Below are positions 9,127 through 18,923 of a stretch of DNA of 64,000 bases, in pieces (position 1 is the stretch's first letter; each line of letters begins with the position of its first letter). Source of the stretch: Bdellovibrionales bacterium GWA2_49_15 (GTDB lineage: Bacteria > Bdellovibrionota > Bacteriovoracia > Bacteriovoracales > Bacteriovoracaceae). Where the stretch lies: contig MEPP01000004.1 of assembly GCA_001769855.1 (NCBI GenBank), forward strand, positions 1 to 64,000, written 5' to 3'. The notes under the pieces are model-generated. The model was given only the letters and a program-made list of their open reading frames with translations, was not told the origin of the DNA and did not search any database. A program made the translations under genes and the position numbers.

Positions 9127-11499
9127 ATGAAAAAAAGCAGCGTAAATTTTTACTTCTACTCTTCGGTATTACTTATCAATATGCTCGCCGCGGGATGGGC
9201 TGCATACTACTTGCAGTTTAAAGGCGGGTTTGATCCCGAATTTTTGGCCAGTGTTTACAACGTCGGACCGTCCGTTTCATCTGTTTTGGAAAATCGATAT
9301 TACCAAAAGGCAAAGTTATCATTTCTGCACGGTGATATGAGGGAGTCCAATGATTATTTCGAGCGGGTGAAAAAAGAGATAGACCAGGCCGCTTTGCAAA
9401 TGCCAAGTGTCGTAAGTGTCTCGGCAATTGAACCTTCGATGCAAGCGGTTGAGCAAGCTTTTACAGAAATAATGTCCAGACCCCAGGTACAGGGCCCTTT
9501 AAATATTTTGATAGAGAAACTGGCTTCCTTAGAAAGTCTCTCGCGATCAAAGCGCTGGCCGACCTTGATTGCGATTTCGGAGAGATCAGGACAACGGGCC
9601 CAGCAGTTTCTGGAACGGGCCAACGCCCTCACTACGACTGGCCGGCTTGAGGCCTTTGTCACTTCGTTAGAGTCTGATTTCAATCGTGCCAGGGAGATTG
9701 TGAATGGTTCCATTCTTTCTGGGGCTGATAAAAAATTAGTTGAGACCCTTCTTAATCAGATGAATCCCGACTTGGAAGAGCTTTCGACTTTGCATAAAAA
9801 CACAGAAAATCTCAAAATATCCTTGGATAAGTTCGATTCCCAGGTAGAAGTTTGGGCCAAAGAGAATATCGCCGCAGCCACAGAAAAAAAACAAGGGCTG
9901 AATAATTTAAACCGGCATGCGCTCGAAGCGCTCGGTATACTTACCTTTTTCTTGCTGATCGCTCTGGTCGCGGGTGCCATTATTTTTCGTTTTACCCAGA
10001 GAAGACAGCAGGTACAGCAAGAGCAAATGACCTTGGAGATGATTAAGCGCGGAATTCTTTCACAGGAAGTTTTCGAAAACACCGATATCTCCGGTTTTTC
10101 CCAGAAGTTTGGCCAGGCCTTTTTGAAACTCAGAGACTATACCCAGCGACGACTCGCCTTTGGAGCGCTGGTGCAGGATGGTCTGCCCTTTGCCTCCTTG
10201 TTGTTTGACACTAATCTTCGCGTCGTCTGGGCCAATCATATTTTCTTTGAGCAATGGAATCTAGTTGGACAAAAGGATTTTGAAAATACTCTAAGCTGGG
10301 ACTTCCTCCTCCAGTACACAAATTTAGGCCATGAAGACCCCATTAAAACGGCCCTGTCCAACAATGTACCGGGTATTTATCAGATCAAGGTACGCCCCAA
10401 AGACATAGAGGAAGCTTGCACATATGAAATGTATGTCACCCCAATTGAGTATTCCGGGCAACGTAAGGTCATGGTGTTTTTATATCCCATGAAGGCAATG
10501 GAGGAGACGCTCAATTTGCAACTGGCAAGTTTGACTGTTCCTATAAATAAAATGCTGGATTTTTTGCTTCATTCCTCTGATAACCCTTCCGCAATGCAGG
10601 CGCTCGCCAATGATTTTGAAGTAAGCGGAATCGCAGGCATCTACGAAAAATTCCAAACTATCGGGAACTATATCACCGACCAGCGGAATGGACTCTTAAG
10701 TGAGATAGAAAAACTGGAAAATGAGATATGCGATCAAATGAAGGTCAAAACCGATATTTCGAAGGCCGTCGCTCAAAGTGTGAATATTCAGAAAGGGGCG
10801 ATCGCGAGTTTTAAGGATGCCAAGAAGAATTTTATCAATCTGGCGATCTCACGTGCCGAGTTAGAAAAGCAAACGCACTGGTTGTTGAGCAACCTCAAGA
10901 TCTTGGCCGGTGACTGCAAAATTGCGACAACCGCTTTGGATAAATATAAAAACGGACTTGAGCATAATGTCACTTCTTTGAAGGCCCTTGGACCTCTTAA
11001 GGATCAAGTGAAAAAGGCGAAAAAGAATGTCGATACCAATAAATCTGACATCATTCAGGCCCTTGATCATTGTTTGCTCAAGACCAAGACCCAGGACAAT
11101 GATCGCGCTCTTGAGGAAGAGTTCTCACAGTTAAAAAAGCTAGTGAAAAGTATCGATTCGAGTTTTGGCGAATTTGGCGCTTACTTCACCCATCTGGAGG
11201 TGGGGCTTGCGAAGCTCGAGATGACCTTTGACGAGTCCATGCGGGAGCTGGGAACTTTGCCTAAAATGCCTGACCGATCCGAAGCCATTCCTGGTGACTA
11301 TGAAATATCGAAGATGGTTGCCAATATAGAAGGAAATGAAAATAGTCTGATTGAAACTTTGAAACAGATTGTGAAATCTTTCAGGGATGCGGAAAAAGTC
11401 GGTGAGCAGATGCAAAAACTCATTGTGGAAAAATTGGAAGAAGCATCGACACAAAACGATTCCGCTCCGGAAGTCCTAGAAGCTATTCAAGAATCGTAA
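9127..11499 (+). CDS. Two-TM PAS and coiled-coil membrane protein
   Basis: Function is not recognised. The start is ATG 9127, with AGGAAGG at 9114-9120; an upstream in-frame TTG at 9067 is less likely. The 790-residue product has a first membrane helix at about residues 6-28 and a second at about 265-290. Between them lies a mainly helical periplasmic domain of about 235 residues. After TM2 comes a PAS-like domain (about residues 340-460) and then about 300 residues of predicted coiled coil. The layout resembles a chemoreceptor, but the conserved signalling hairpin of methyl-accepting proteins is absent, as are any kinase, GGDEF or EAL motifs. It follows fliA, so a link to motility or polarity is possible but unproven. 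Confidence 0.75.
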   Translation: MKKSSVNFYFYSSVLLINMLAAGWAAYYLQFKGGFDPEFLASVYNVGPSVSSVLENRYYQKAKLSFLHGDMRESNDYFERVKKEIDQAALQMPSVVSVSAIEPSMQAVEQAFTEIMSRPQVQGPLNILIEKLASLESLSRSKRWPTLIAISERSGQRAQQFLERANALTTTGRLEAFVTSLESDFNRAREIVNGSILSGADKKLVETLLNQMNPDLEELSTLHKNTENLKISLDKFDSQVEVWAKENIAAATEKKQGLNNLNRHALEALGILTFFLLIALVAGAIIFRFTQRRQQVQQEQMTLEMIKRGILSQEVFENTDISGFSQKFGQAFLKLRDYTQRRLAFGALVQDGLPFASLLFDTNLRVVWANHIFFEQWNLVGQKDFENTLSWDFLLQYTNLGHEDPIKTALSNNVPGIYQIKVRPKDIEEACTYEMYVTPIEYSGQRKVMVFLYPMKAMEETLNLQLASLTVPINKMLDFLLHSSDNPSAMQALANDFEVSGIAGIYEKFQTIGNYITDQRNGLLSEIEKLENEICDQMKVKTDISKAVAQSVNIQKGAIASFKDAKKNFINLAISRAELEKQTHWLLSNLKILAGDCKIATTALDKYKNGLEHNVTSLKALGPLKDQVKKAKKNVDTNKSDIIQALDHCLLKTKTQDNDRALEEEFSQLKKLVKSIDSSFGEFGAYFTHLEVGLAKLEMTFDESMRELGTLPKMPDRSEAIPGDYEISKMVANIEGNENSLIETLKQIVKSFRDAEKVGEQMQKLIVEKLEEASTQNDSAPEVLEAIQES

Positions 11500-12127
11500 T
11501 TTTATCTAGGAACGCGCGCAGTTGGTTCTTTAGCTCCGCATGGCTTGAAACAGTCATGATCACAAAATCGGCCATATCTTTTTTCAGATCAAGTGACATT
11601 TGGGCCTGTATCATCTTATCCGCTAATTCGGCGCTTATGGAATCGCGTTTGATAAGGCGCTCTTTTTGCGTCTGTGGTGAACAGTAAGCACAAACGGTTA
11701 AATCACAGAGTTGCGCAAGGTTTTTTTCGAATAAGAGAGGGACATCATAGACGACAAATGTTTCTGGCAAAGTACGGACCTTGGCTTGAAAATATTGGGG
11801 GAGCTTGGCATAAATGATGGCCTCCACTTTTTGCTTAATGGGAGGATTTTGAAAGACCAGGGCGCGTAAGCGTACGAAGTCGATTTTTCCATCTGCAATA
11901 ACCGTCGGTGCCAAATCTGCAATCTGCAAGATGGTTGCCTCTTCGCGATAGATCTCTTTAACTAACTTATCGGCGCAGATAACGGAGCAGCCCATTTCTT
12001 CCAAATATCGACTTGCCGTTGATTTGCCGGAGGCGATGCCTCCCGTGAGACCGATCACCGGTATGATGCATCCGTGAATGCGCTTGTCCGCGGTAAGTTT
12101 GATGTATTCTGGTTTAAGTCTTAACAT
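11483..12127 (-). CDS. coaE: Dephospho-CoA kinase
   Basis: CoaE phosphorylates dephospho-CoA at the 3'-hydroxyl in the last step of coenzyme A synthesis. The P-loop GGIASGKST (residues 29-37) and the VVYDVPLLFEKN motif are diagnostic of the family, and the length (214 residues) is normal apart from about 20 extra N-terminal residues. The start ATG overlaps the end of mazG by 7 nt, so the two are translationally coupled. The 3' end overlaps the convergent PAS-protein gene by 17 nt. Confidence 0.94.
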   Translation of the reverse strand: MLRLKPEYIKLTADKRIHGCIIPVIGLTGGIASGKSTASRYLEEMGCSVICADKLVKEIYREEATILQIADLAPTVIADGKIDFVRLRALVFQNPPIKQKVEAIIYAKLPQYFQAKVRTLPETFVVYDVPLLFEKNLAQLCDLTVCAYCSPQTQKERLIKRDSISAELADKMIQAQMSLDLKKDMADFVIMTVSSHAELKNQLRAFLDKITILE

Positions 12128-12906
12128 TTTTTTGTCTCACCTTTTGCGCGGTTCCAGTACTGATCGAGTTCCTTCGTGGAAAGCCTATGAATATCTTTTT
12201 GCTCTCGCTCAAGGTATTGCTCAACTCTGTGAAAGCGTTTGATAAATTTGGCATTCGCCTTGATAAGTGCCAACTCCGGGTCAATCTCGAGATGGCGCGC
12301 TAGCTGCACCACCGTAAAGAGAAAGTCCCCTAATTCCTCCTCCGACTTTTCTTTATGTTGGGCCTGTAATTCTACCTGTAACTCCTTCCATTCTTCTTCC
12401 ACCTTTTCTGCAACCTGAGAGGAATTTTCCCAGTCAAAATTGATTTTCTCAGAAATTTTGCCAATTTTTAAGGCCGCCAGCAAGCCAGGTAATTTTAAAA
12501 GGTCATCGGGAAAAGCGGAAGAATTTTGCGGATTATTTTTTTCCTGTGCTTTGATTTGTTGCCAATTGGTTTCCACGTCGTTTGCATTTTCAACTTTCAC
12601 ATTTCCAAAAACGTGAGGGTGACGACGGATGATCTTCTCCTGTAGCTGTTGGGCCACGTTCTCAATGGAAAAAGCGCCACGCTCTTCGGCCAAGATGCTA
12701 TGGAGATAAATTTGCAACAAAATATCTCCCAGCTCCTGGGACATGGCCAAGTCATCGGAGCTTGCCAGCGCCGCCAAAAATTCATAGCACTCCTCAACTA
12801 AATATTTTGCCAGGCTTTGATGAGTCTGCTCCAAATCCCAGGGACATCCGGTGACCGGATCTCGCAGCTTTCGAATGGTGAGAAAGGCCTCAGTCAGTTT
12901 ATTCAT
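12121..12906 (-). CDS. mazG: Nucleoside triphosphate pyrophosphohydrolase MazG
   Basis: The N-terminal half contains the MazG signature: CPWD, then the metal-binding EECYE and ELGD motifs that coordinate Mg2+ for hydrolysis of NTPs to NMP and pyrophosphate. A second, weaker EExxE/ELGD unit (EEEWKEL...EELGDFLF) follows, as in the two-domain E. coli type enzyme. ATG 12906 is chosen because the product then begins directly with the family N-terminus; an upstream in-frame ATG at 12945 would add 13 unlikely residues. The gene is upstream of coaE on the minus strand and divergent from ybeY. Confidence 0.93.
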   Translation of the reverse strand: MNKLTEAFLTIRKLRDPVTGCPWDLEQTHQSLAKYLVEECYEFLAALASSDDLAMSQELGDILLQIYLHSILAEERGAFSIENVAQQLQEKIIRRHPHVFGNVKVENANDVETNWQQIKAQEKNNPQNSSAFPDDLLKLPGLLAALKIGKISEKINFDWENSSQVAEKVEEEWKELQVELQAQHKEKSEEELGDFLFTVVQLARHLEIDPELALIKANAKFIKRFHRVEQYLEREQKDIHRLSTKELDQYWNRAKGETKKC

Positions 12907-12956
12907 AGATTCTTTGTTCCGTTTCAGTGTACTATGCCCTGTCATCAGATGAAGGT

Positions 12957-13463
12957 TTGATTATAAAAATTAAAATTCACTATCACTGTACGCTAAAAAC
13001 ATTGAGACCAGAAGGTTTTCGAGAGCGCGCCTTCGAGCAAGCGCACAGAGCTTTTTTAAAGATTTTGTTTCAACCAAACCGGCGCTTAGATTTAAAAGGC
13101 GTTCAATTTATTACCTGGAACGTAGTTTTGTGTGGAGCGCAGCGCATTATCGCCTTAAATACTCAATATCGGAAAATCCACAAGACCACTGATGTGCTGT
13201 CATTTCCCCTTTTTGATAGTCTTCGACGCGGGCATCATGAGCATCCTCTGCCTTCTATCTTGGCCCTGGGAGATATTTATATTTGCGTTCCGGTGGCCAA
13301 AAAACAGGCCAAGCACTTTGATATTTCCCTTGAACAGGAAATTTTACATCTCTATACTCATGGCCTATTGCATCTTTTGGGATTTGACCATGAGATCTCT
13401 CGAGTCGAGGAGAAGCTTATGCAACGGCTCGAAGATCAAACGATGGGAATGATTTATCCATAG
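12957..13463 (+). CDS. ybeY: Endoribonuclease YbeY
   Basis: YbeY is a zinc-dependent RNase for 16S rRNA 3'-end maturation and ribosome quality control. The diagnostic HGLLHLLGFDHE zinc motif is present near the C-terminus, preceded by the conserved TTDVLSFP and LGDI segments. The start is uncertain. TTG 12957 gives an N-terminus of normal length but its AAGG is only 1 nt away, and an in-frame GTG at 12927 has no visible ribosome binding site. It ends 13 nt before prfB and is probably co-transcribed with it. Confidence 0.92.
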   Translation: MIIKIKIHYHCTLKTLRPEGFRERAFEQAHRAFLKILFQPNRRLDLKGVQFITWNVVLCGAQRIIALNTQYRKIHKTTDVLSFPLFDSLRRGHHEHPLPSILALGDIYICVPVAKKQAKHFDISLEQEILHLYTHGLLHLLGFDHEISRVEEKLMQRLEDQTMGMIYP

Positions 13464-13476
13464 GAAGGCCGCGATC

Positions 13477-14623
13477 ATGGTAGACGAAACTTTACAAATA
13501 AAACTGGATGAGAAAAAAATTGTTCTAAAGTCCCACGAAGAGAAGTTATCCATGCTTCGGAGGTCTCTTTGAAATTGATGCGAAACTTGCAAGGTTAGAA
13601 GAAATTGCTCACCTCGAATCGATGGACGGTTTTTGGAATGACTCCGCCAATGCGGCTAAAGTTCAGCAGGAAAAATCACTGATAAAGGATATCACCTCGA
13701 GTTATCTCGCCCTGGAGCAGCTTCGGGATGAATTTTTTATATTACATGAGTTTTTCACCCAAGAAGGAGATGTCGCTTCAGGCACAGAAGCTTTGACGGT
13801 GTATGACAAATTTATCAAGCACTTTAAAGAAATGGAGCAAAAAGTTCTTCTCTCAGATGAAAACGACGCTTTAAATGCCATCGTCAGCATCAACGCCGGG
13901 GCCGGTGGAACAGAGTCGTGTGACTGGGCAGCGATGCTCTATCGCATGATCATCAAGTGGGCGGAAGCGAAAAGATTCAAGCTTTCGTTGATTGATACTC
14001 AAGAGGGAGAGACTGCCGGCATCAAATCTGTTTCATTTATGGTTGAGGGCCCCTTTGCCTATGGGCTTTTGAAATCAGAATCCGGAGTCCACCGTCTGGT
14101 GCGCATTTCACCCTTTGATTCCAACGCTCGCAGGCACACCTCCTTCGCCTCGATTTGGGTCACGCCTGAAATTGAGGACAATATTGAAATCGTCATAGCT
14201 GATAAGGATCTCAGGATTGATGTCTTCCGCTCAGGTGGTGCTGGTGGTCAGGGTGTGAACACGACCGATTCGGCGGTGCGATTTACTCACCTTCCCACGG
14301 GGCTTGTTGTTGTCTGCCAAAAAGAGCGTAGCCAACTTAAGAATAAGGCCTTGGCGCTCAAGATCTTACGTTCCAGACTTTATGAATTGGAATTGGCCAA
14401 GCGGCGTGCCAAGAGTGACGCCATTGAAGCTGAGAAGGAAGAAATTGGTTGGGGCGCTCAGATTCGCTCCTATGTGCTGCATCCTTACAAGCTAGTGAAA
14501 GATCATCGTAATGGACATGAGGTATTTACGGCAGAGGATGTTTTAGATGGCAACATCGATAGCTTTATTGATGCCTACCTGCGTTGGATGGTCGAGCAGA
14601 AGTCCCAAGGTTCCCCGGCATGA
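13477..14623 (+). CDS. prfB: Peptide chain release factor 2 (RF2), with programmed +1 frameshift
   Basis: RF2 releases peptides at UGA and UAA. The main body carries the SPF stop-recognition tripeptide (VRISPFDSN) and the catalytic GGQ motif. The full product needs a +1 shift. ATG 13477 (GGAAGG upstream) opens a 31-codon frame that meets an in-frame TGA at 13570-13572. Decoding then moves to the +1 frame, giving the normal RF2 helix (DAKLARLEEI). The classical shift signal is complete, so this is autoregulation by RF2 level, not a broken gene. The 3' end overlaps the lolC start (ATGA). Confidence 0.96.
13558..13572 (+). promoter_or_regulatory. prfB programmed frameshift site
   Basis: CGGAGG (13558-13563) is an internal Shine-Dalgarno-like sequence, followed by one codon (TCT), the slippery CTT and the in-frame TGA (13570-13572). 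Spacing and order match the E. coli prfB site, AGGGGG-UAU-CUU-UGA. When RF2 is scarce, the ribosome slips +1 on CTT T and makes full-length RF2. Confidence 0.94.
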
Positions 14624-15831
14624 TCTTGCGACTCTATCTTCCCATACTTAAAATATTATTAATCGATCGAGCGACTCGTAAATTTTTAATTGGTGTTGGA
14701 ATTGGCTTAGCATTTTCGATGGCCGTTATTCTTTGTGCATTGGGAATTATGGATGGTTTTGATCGCGAAATGAGGCAAAAATTGCGATCTGTGTCCGGTG
14801 ATATTCAAATAATTTCACGTCATGGGCAGTTGAGTTCATTGGAAATTGAGAAAGATTTTGAACCTATCTCTGCGATGATTCCGGACGTTCGTCGCACGAC
14901 AGTGTACCAAACAGAAGCTTTTCTCATCAGGGAACAAAATTCACGAGGTATTTTACTTCGGAGTGTGGTGCCTGAAGAGTACAGCAATGCCATGGGGATC
15001 AAAATTGAACTCCGCATCGGGCAGATCGCCCTGGGAAAAGAGTTAGCACAGTATCTGGGAGTAGGTCTTGGAGATGAAGTCGTTTTGGCCCTTCCTCAGG
15101 GACAAGAGGGCAGCAAGATGCTTCCGACTTTAAATGCCTTTAGCGTGCATCAGCTGCTCGATCATGGACTTTTTGAATTCGATTCTCGTGTTGCCTATCT
15201 TAATCTCGATGATCTTAGAACAATTATTGGAAATGCCTGGGCCTCAGATGAAAGTTTGGGCAATTATATTTTCGTGACTTTGCCGGAAGGAAAGCAAGCT
15301 GAGGTCAGTCGCTATATCGAGCAGTTAAAGCAAAAGTTACCGAAGCATTACCAGGTGAGGCCGTTCTGGAGTGATTTTGGCGTACTTCTGGAGGCCGTCA
15401 AAATCGAAAAGACAGTGTTGGCCTTAGTGCTTCAGGTCATTGTGCTCGTCTCTCTTTTTAATGTGTTTGGATTTATCGTGTATATCCATGAAAAAAAGGC
15501 CCAGGAAATTTTTCTTTTTCGCGCCATGGGCCTTTCAGACAAGCAGTTATTTATTTTATGGCCTTGCTTTCTCGTAACCCTGTGGTTTCTGTCTTGTTTA
15601 GTTTCTCTGCTCTTTGTTCAAATCTTTAATCTTCTTCTGCATAATCTTGATCTTCTCAAGGTGCCTGGGGAAATTTATCACTTGGGGCGATTAGATATTA
15701 AATTAGGACTGTTTGAATATCTTCTTGTCTTTGCCCCGGCCTTGGCCCAAATTATTGTCTTGGCCCTCTTTGGCTTGAGACGTTTTATGAATCGGCCGAT
15801 AATTTCCGGCCTTCGAATGGAGTTTAGTTAA
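14620..15831 (+). CDS. lolC: Lipoprotein-releasing system permease LolC/LolE
   Basis: A 403-residue inner-membrane ABC permease with one N-terminal helix, a large periplasmic domain (about residues 45-265) and three C-terminal helices. This is the FtsX/MacB-type topology of LolC/LolE. These proteins extract lipoproteins from the inner membrane and pass them to LolA. The start is the ATG overlapping the prfB stop (ATGA); an upstream in-frame start at 14584 lies inside prfB. lolD begins directly after its stop codon. Only one permease gene is present here, so the transporter may be a homodimer of the LolF type. Confidence 0.9.
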   Translation: MILRLYLPILKILLIDRATRKFLIGVGIGLAFSMAVILCALGIMDGFDREMRQKLRSVSGDIQIISRHGQLSSLEIEKDFEPISAMIPDVRRTTVYQTEAFLIREQNSRGILLRSVVPEEYSNAMGIKIELRIGQIALGKELAQYLGVGLGDEVVLALPQGQEGSKMLPTLNAFSVHQLLDHGLFEFDSRVAYLNLDDLRTIIGNAWASDESLGNYIFVTLPEGKQAEVSRYIEQLKQKLPKHYQVRPFWSDFGVLLEAVKIEKTVLALVLQVIVLVSLFNVFGFIVYIHEKKAQEIFLFRAMGLSDKQLFILWPCFLVTLWFLSCLVSLLFVQIFNLLLHNLDLLKVPGEIYHLGRLDIKLGLFEYLLVFAPALAQIIVLALFGLRRFMNRPIISGLRMEFS

Positions 15832-16503
15832 GTGGAACGAGCCTTAGTTACAGTAAAAAATTTGACCAAAGTGTATGCCACAACAAAGGCCCTTGCGGGC
15901 GTTAATTTTGATTTTATGGCCGGTACTCAGTATGCCATTCAAGGTGCCAGTGGTTCTGGAAAATCAACTTTGCTCTACCTTTTGGGAGGATTGGATCGCC
16001 CTTCCTCCGGGAGCATTTGCGCTGACGGAAAAGATTTGGCAGATTTTTCCAATCAAGAGCTGGCCGTCTATCGCAATCTCTTTATTGGATTTGTTTTTCA
16101 ATTCCATTTCTTGCTTCCTTCGATGAATTGTCGCAGTAATATTCTGCTTCCTGCTCTTATCGGGAATGTTTTGACCCCTGATGTTGAACAATCGGTACTT
16201 AAGTTAGCGGAATACCTTGAAGTTCAGCATTGCCTGGAGAAAATGCCCTATCAACTGTCAGGCGGAGAGCAGCAAAGAATTAATTTAATTCGTGCATTAT
16301 CTTTGCGGCCGAAGCTTCTCCTTTGTGACGAGCCTACGGGAAATCTCGATAGCATCAATTCAGAAAAGGTGACTTTGCTTTTAAAAACCTTGGCGACTCA
16401 GTATGGCGCCACCTTGATTGTTGTCACCCATGATGCCAAAGTGGCTTCCCATTTTGAGCAGAATTTGTGGATGAAAGACGGCCATCTATTCACACGTGGG
16501 TGA
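15832..16503 (+). CDS. lolD: Lipoprotein-releasing ABC transporter ATPase LolD
   Basis: An ABC ATPase of 223 residues with intact Walker A (GASGSGKST), Q-loop, signature LSGGEQQR, Walker B ending in CDEPTG, and the switch His in VVTHD. Sequence and length fit the MacB/LolD group. It would power the adjacent permease in outer-membrane lipoprotein release. The GTG start abuts the lolC stop with no gap, so translation is probably coupled. Confidence 0.93.
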   Translation: MERALVTVKNLTKVYATTKALAGVNFDFMAGTQYAIQGASGSGKSTLLYLLGGLDRPSSGSICADGKDLADFSNQELAVYRNLFIGFVFQFHFLLPSMNCRSNILLPALIGNVLTPDVEQSVLKLAEYLEVQHCLEKMPYQLSGGEQQRINLIRALSLRPKLLLCDEPTGNLDSINSEKVTLLLKTLATQYGATLIVVTHDAKVASHFEQNLWMKDGHLFTRG

Positions 16504-16618
16504 GAATCGGGTTCTGACCGCTTGAAAAGTAAAATAACTGTTTGTAATAATAAGTTTTTATTGATACTTTTTGACGGGTATTTTGTTATTAATTCTGAAT
16601 TTGACGCATAAAAAAAGA

Positions 16619-18901
16619 ATGAAACAATTTTTCATCTTCCACACGATATTATCTTTATTCCTATGCGTCGCCATTTACCAAAAAGTGGAAGCGAATGTTT
16701 TGCTTGGACCTAAGAAAAAACTGTTTCGCGTGAAGTCCATCGAAATTCAAGGACAAAAGAAAGTTGAAAAGGAAGCCATTCTCGAAAAAATTGGGATTCG
16801 CCCAGGCATGGAGCTGGATACCCACCTGCTCAGACGTGATATAGAAAAAATCTACTCCCTTAAGTACTTTGAGACTGTCACGGCGGAAGAGGGGCCTAAC
16901 GGCAGCCTGATTTTTATTGTCAAAGAGCGTCCTATTATTTCCAAGATCATTTTTGAGGGGAACAGTGAAATTGATACGGATGACTTGAAAACCCACATTA
17001 AAACTAAAGATTTTTCGATTCTAGATATCAACTCCCTTAAGCAGGACGCGGAGGCGTTACAGAAGCATTATGAGGAGAAAGGCTTTTATTTGGCTTATGC
17101 CGATTATCGTGTCAAGGCCAGCAAGGAAGAAACTGTCGAAGTCACTTATGAAATAAAAGAATTTGATAAGGTGCGGGTTAAAAATATCATCTTTCTGGGC
17201 AACAAGGTTTTTTCTGATGCGGTTTTGAAAGACATTATGGAGACGCGCGAAGAATCTCTTTTTTCTTTCATGTCCGGCTCCGGCAACTTTAAGGAATTTA
17301 ACTTTCAAACAGACGTTGAGCGAATTAAATATTTTTATAAGACCAAGGGGCACTTGCAGGTCAACGTCGGCACCCCGGAAGTGACTGTTTCAGAAGACAA
17401 GAAGTGGGTCTTTATCACCATGAAGGTCAATGAAGGGCCTAAATTTTCTGTTAATGACATTACTTTTCAGGGAGAGCTGCTCTTTCCTGAAAGTGAAATC
17501 ATGGAAAAGCTAAAGCTACGCACCACTGAAATTTATTCTGAAGAAACTTTGCGTGAAGATATTCAAACCTTAACGGAACTTTATCAAGATCAAGGTTATG
17601 CCTTTGCCAACGTATTGCGTACCTTGCATGTCGTTCCCGGAGCAAACAAGGTTGATATTGAGTATTCTTTCGAGAAAGGCAAAATGGCTTATTTTGGAAA
17701 AATTATCGTCAAAGGAAATACTAAAACTCGCGATAAAGTGGTCCGGCGTGAATTGAAAATTCGTGAAGGCACCCGCTTCTCCGGTACGGATCTGCGCAAA
17801 AGTCGTGAGAATGTTAATCGCCTGGGATTTTTTGAGCAGGGAAGTGTGGTTTTCAACACCGTCCCGCGCAAGGATAAGGATGACGTCCTCGATGTCGAGA
17901 TCAATGTGAAGGAACGCAATACGGGGCAAATTTCTGTGGGAGCAGGTTATTCGACGGCCACTGGCGCCTTTATGCAGGCATCCATTGCGCAGAATAACTT
18001 TATGGGCTACGGCCAGAATTTGTCCTTTGGTTTGTCCCTCTCATCAACCAACAAAACTTATAATGTGGGTTTTACCGAGCCCTACCTCTTCGACACCAAG
18101 TGGACCGCTGGTTTTGACGTCTATTCCCAAAATAACGAAGCCTCCAGTTCTTTCAGTTACAAGCGAAATGGCTTAGATTTGCGCGTCGGGCACCCCATTG
18201 CCGAGTACACCAGAATCTATGTGACCTACAGAATCGAGGATACTCAAATTCGCGCCGTCAATGATCCGACTGTTAATGAAGCCGTGGAAAACGGTATCGC
18301 ATCCGTGGTGCGCACCTCAATAGTGCAAGACAAACGTGACAATGCCTTTGAGCCGTCCTCCGGTTACTACGTGAGCCTTGCCGCTGAATACGCGGGAGTG
18401 GGCGGTGATAAGAGATGGTATAAATCAGAGGGTGATGGTCGATATTTTAATAAAATTTGGGGTGACTTAGTTTTTCGTTCGCGTCTGTTTACCTCTAAGT
18501 TAGAGCTGGTCGGAGGTCGCCCCGTTCCTCGTGCCGAGAAATTTACTTTGGGTGGTGCGCGCAATCTAAGAGGATACAATTACGAGGCAATCGGCCCAAA
18601 ACGAAATATTTTGGTTAATGGATATGGTCGCCCATTTAACGAGGGCGGACTTTTCACCGCCTATAGCCAGCTAGAATTCGAACACCCGCTTGCCCGTGAA
18701 GCCGGACTCAAATGGGTTGTCTTTTTTGACGCAGGTGATGCAAATAACTTTGATCAATTTAAGGCATACATGGATTATGGATTTGGTCTCCGCTGGTTTT
18801 CCCCCATCGGAGTCTTGCGATTTGAATTCGGCTATCCTCTGAATCCCGGACCTAACGATGCTGGTAGCCAATTCCATTTTGATATAGGACAATTATTCTG
18901 A
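16619..18901 (+). CDS. bamA: Outer membrane protein assembly factor BamA
   Basis: BamA is the central Omp85 insertase of outer-membrane beta-barrels. The 760-residue product has a signal peptide, five POTRA repeats (about residues 30-370) and a C-terminal 16-strand barrel. The conserved lid-lock motif appears as LRGYNYEAIGP, and the last residue is Phe, a typical outer-membrane beta-signal. ATG 16619 is preferred because it gives a clean signal peptide; a TTG at 16571 would add 16 residues. It is followed by skp, as in most proteobacteria. Confidence 0.96.
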   Translation: MKQFFIFHTILSLFLCVAIYQKVEANVLLGPKKKLFRVKSIEIQGQKKVEKEAILEKIGIRPGMELDTHLLRRDIEKIYSLKYFETVTAEEGPNGSLIFIVKERPIISKIIFEGNSEIDTDDLKTHIKTKDFSILDINSLKQDAEALQKHYEEKGFYLAYADYRVKASKEETVEVTYEIKEFDKVRVKNIIFLGNKVFSDAVLKDIMETREESLFSFMSGSGNFKEFNFQTDVERIKYFYKTKGHLQVNVGTPEVTVSEDKKWVFITMKVNEGPKFSVNDITFQGELLFPESEIMEKLKLRTTEIYSEETLREDIQTLTELYQDQGYAFANVLRTLHVVPGANKVDIEYSFEKGKMAYFGKIIVKGNTKTRDKVVRRELKIREGTRFSGTDLRKSRENVNRLGFFEQGSVVFNTVPRKDKDDVLDVEINVKERNTGQISVGAGYSTATGAFMQASIAQNNFMGYGQNLSFGLSLSSTNKTYNVGFTEPYLFDTKWTAGFDVYSQNNEASSSFSYKRNGLDLRVGHPIAEYTRIYVTYRIEDTQIRAVNDPTVNEAVENGIASVVRTSIVQDKRDNAFEPSSGYYVSLAAEYAGVGGDKRWYKSEGDGRYFNKIWGDLVFRSRLFTSKLELVGGRPVPRAEKFTLGGARNLRGYNYEAIGPKRNILVNGYGRPFNEGGLFTAYSQLEFEHPLAREAGLKWVVFFDAGDANNFDQFKAYMDYGFGLRWFSPIGVLRFEFGYPLNPGPNDAGSQFHFDIGQLF

Positions 18902-18923
18902 TTTGCACAATAGGAGATTTAAA

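Noticed and set aside
13622-14623. RF2 starting at ATG 13622 as a short gene
   Set aside because: The upstream 31 codons, the SD-like site and the CTT-TGA signal show that the true start is 13477 with a frameshift.
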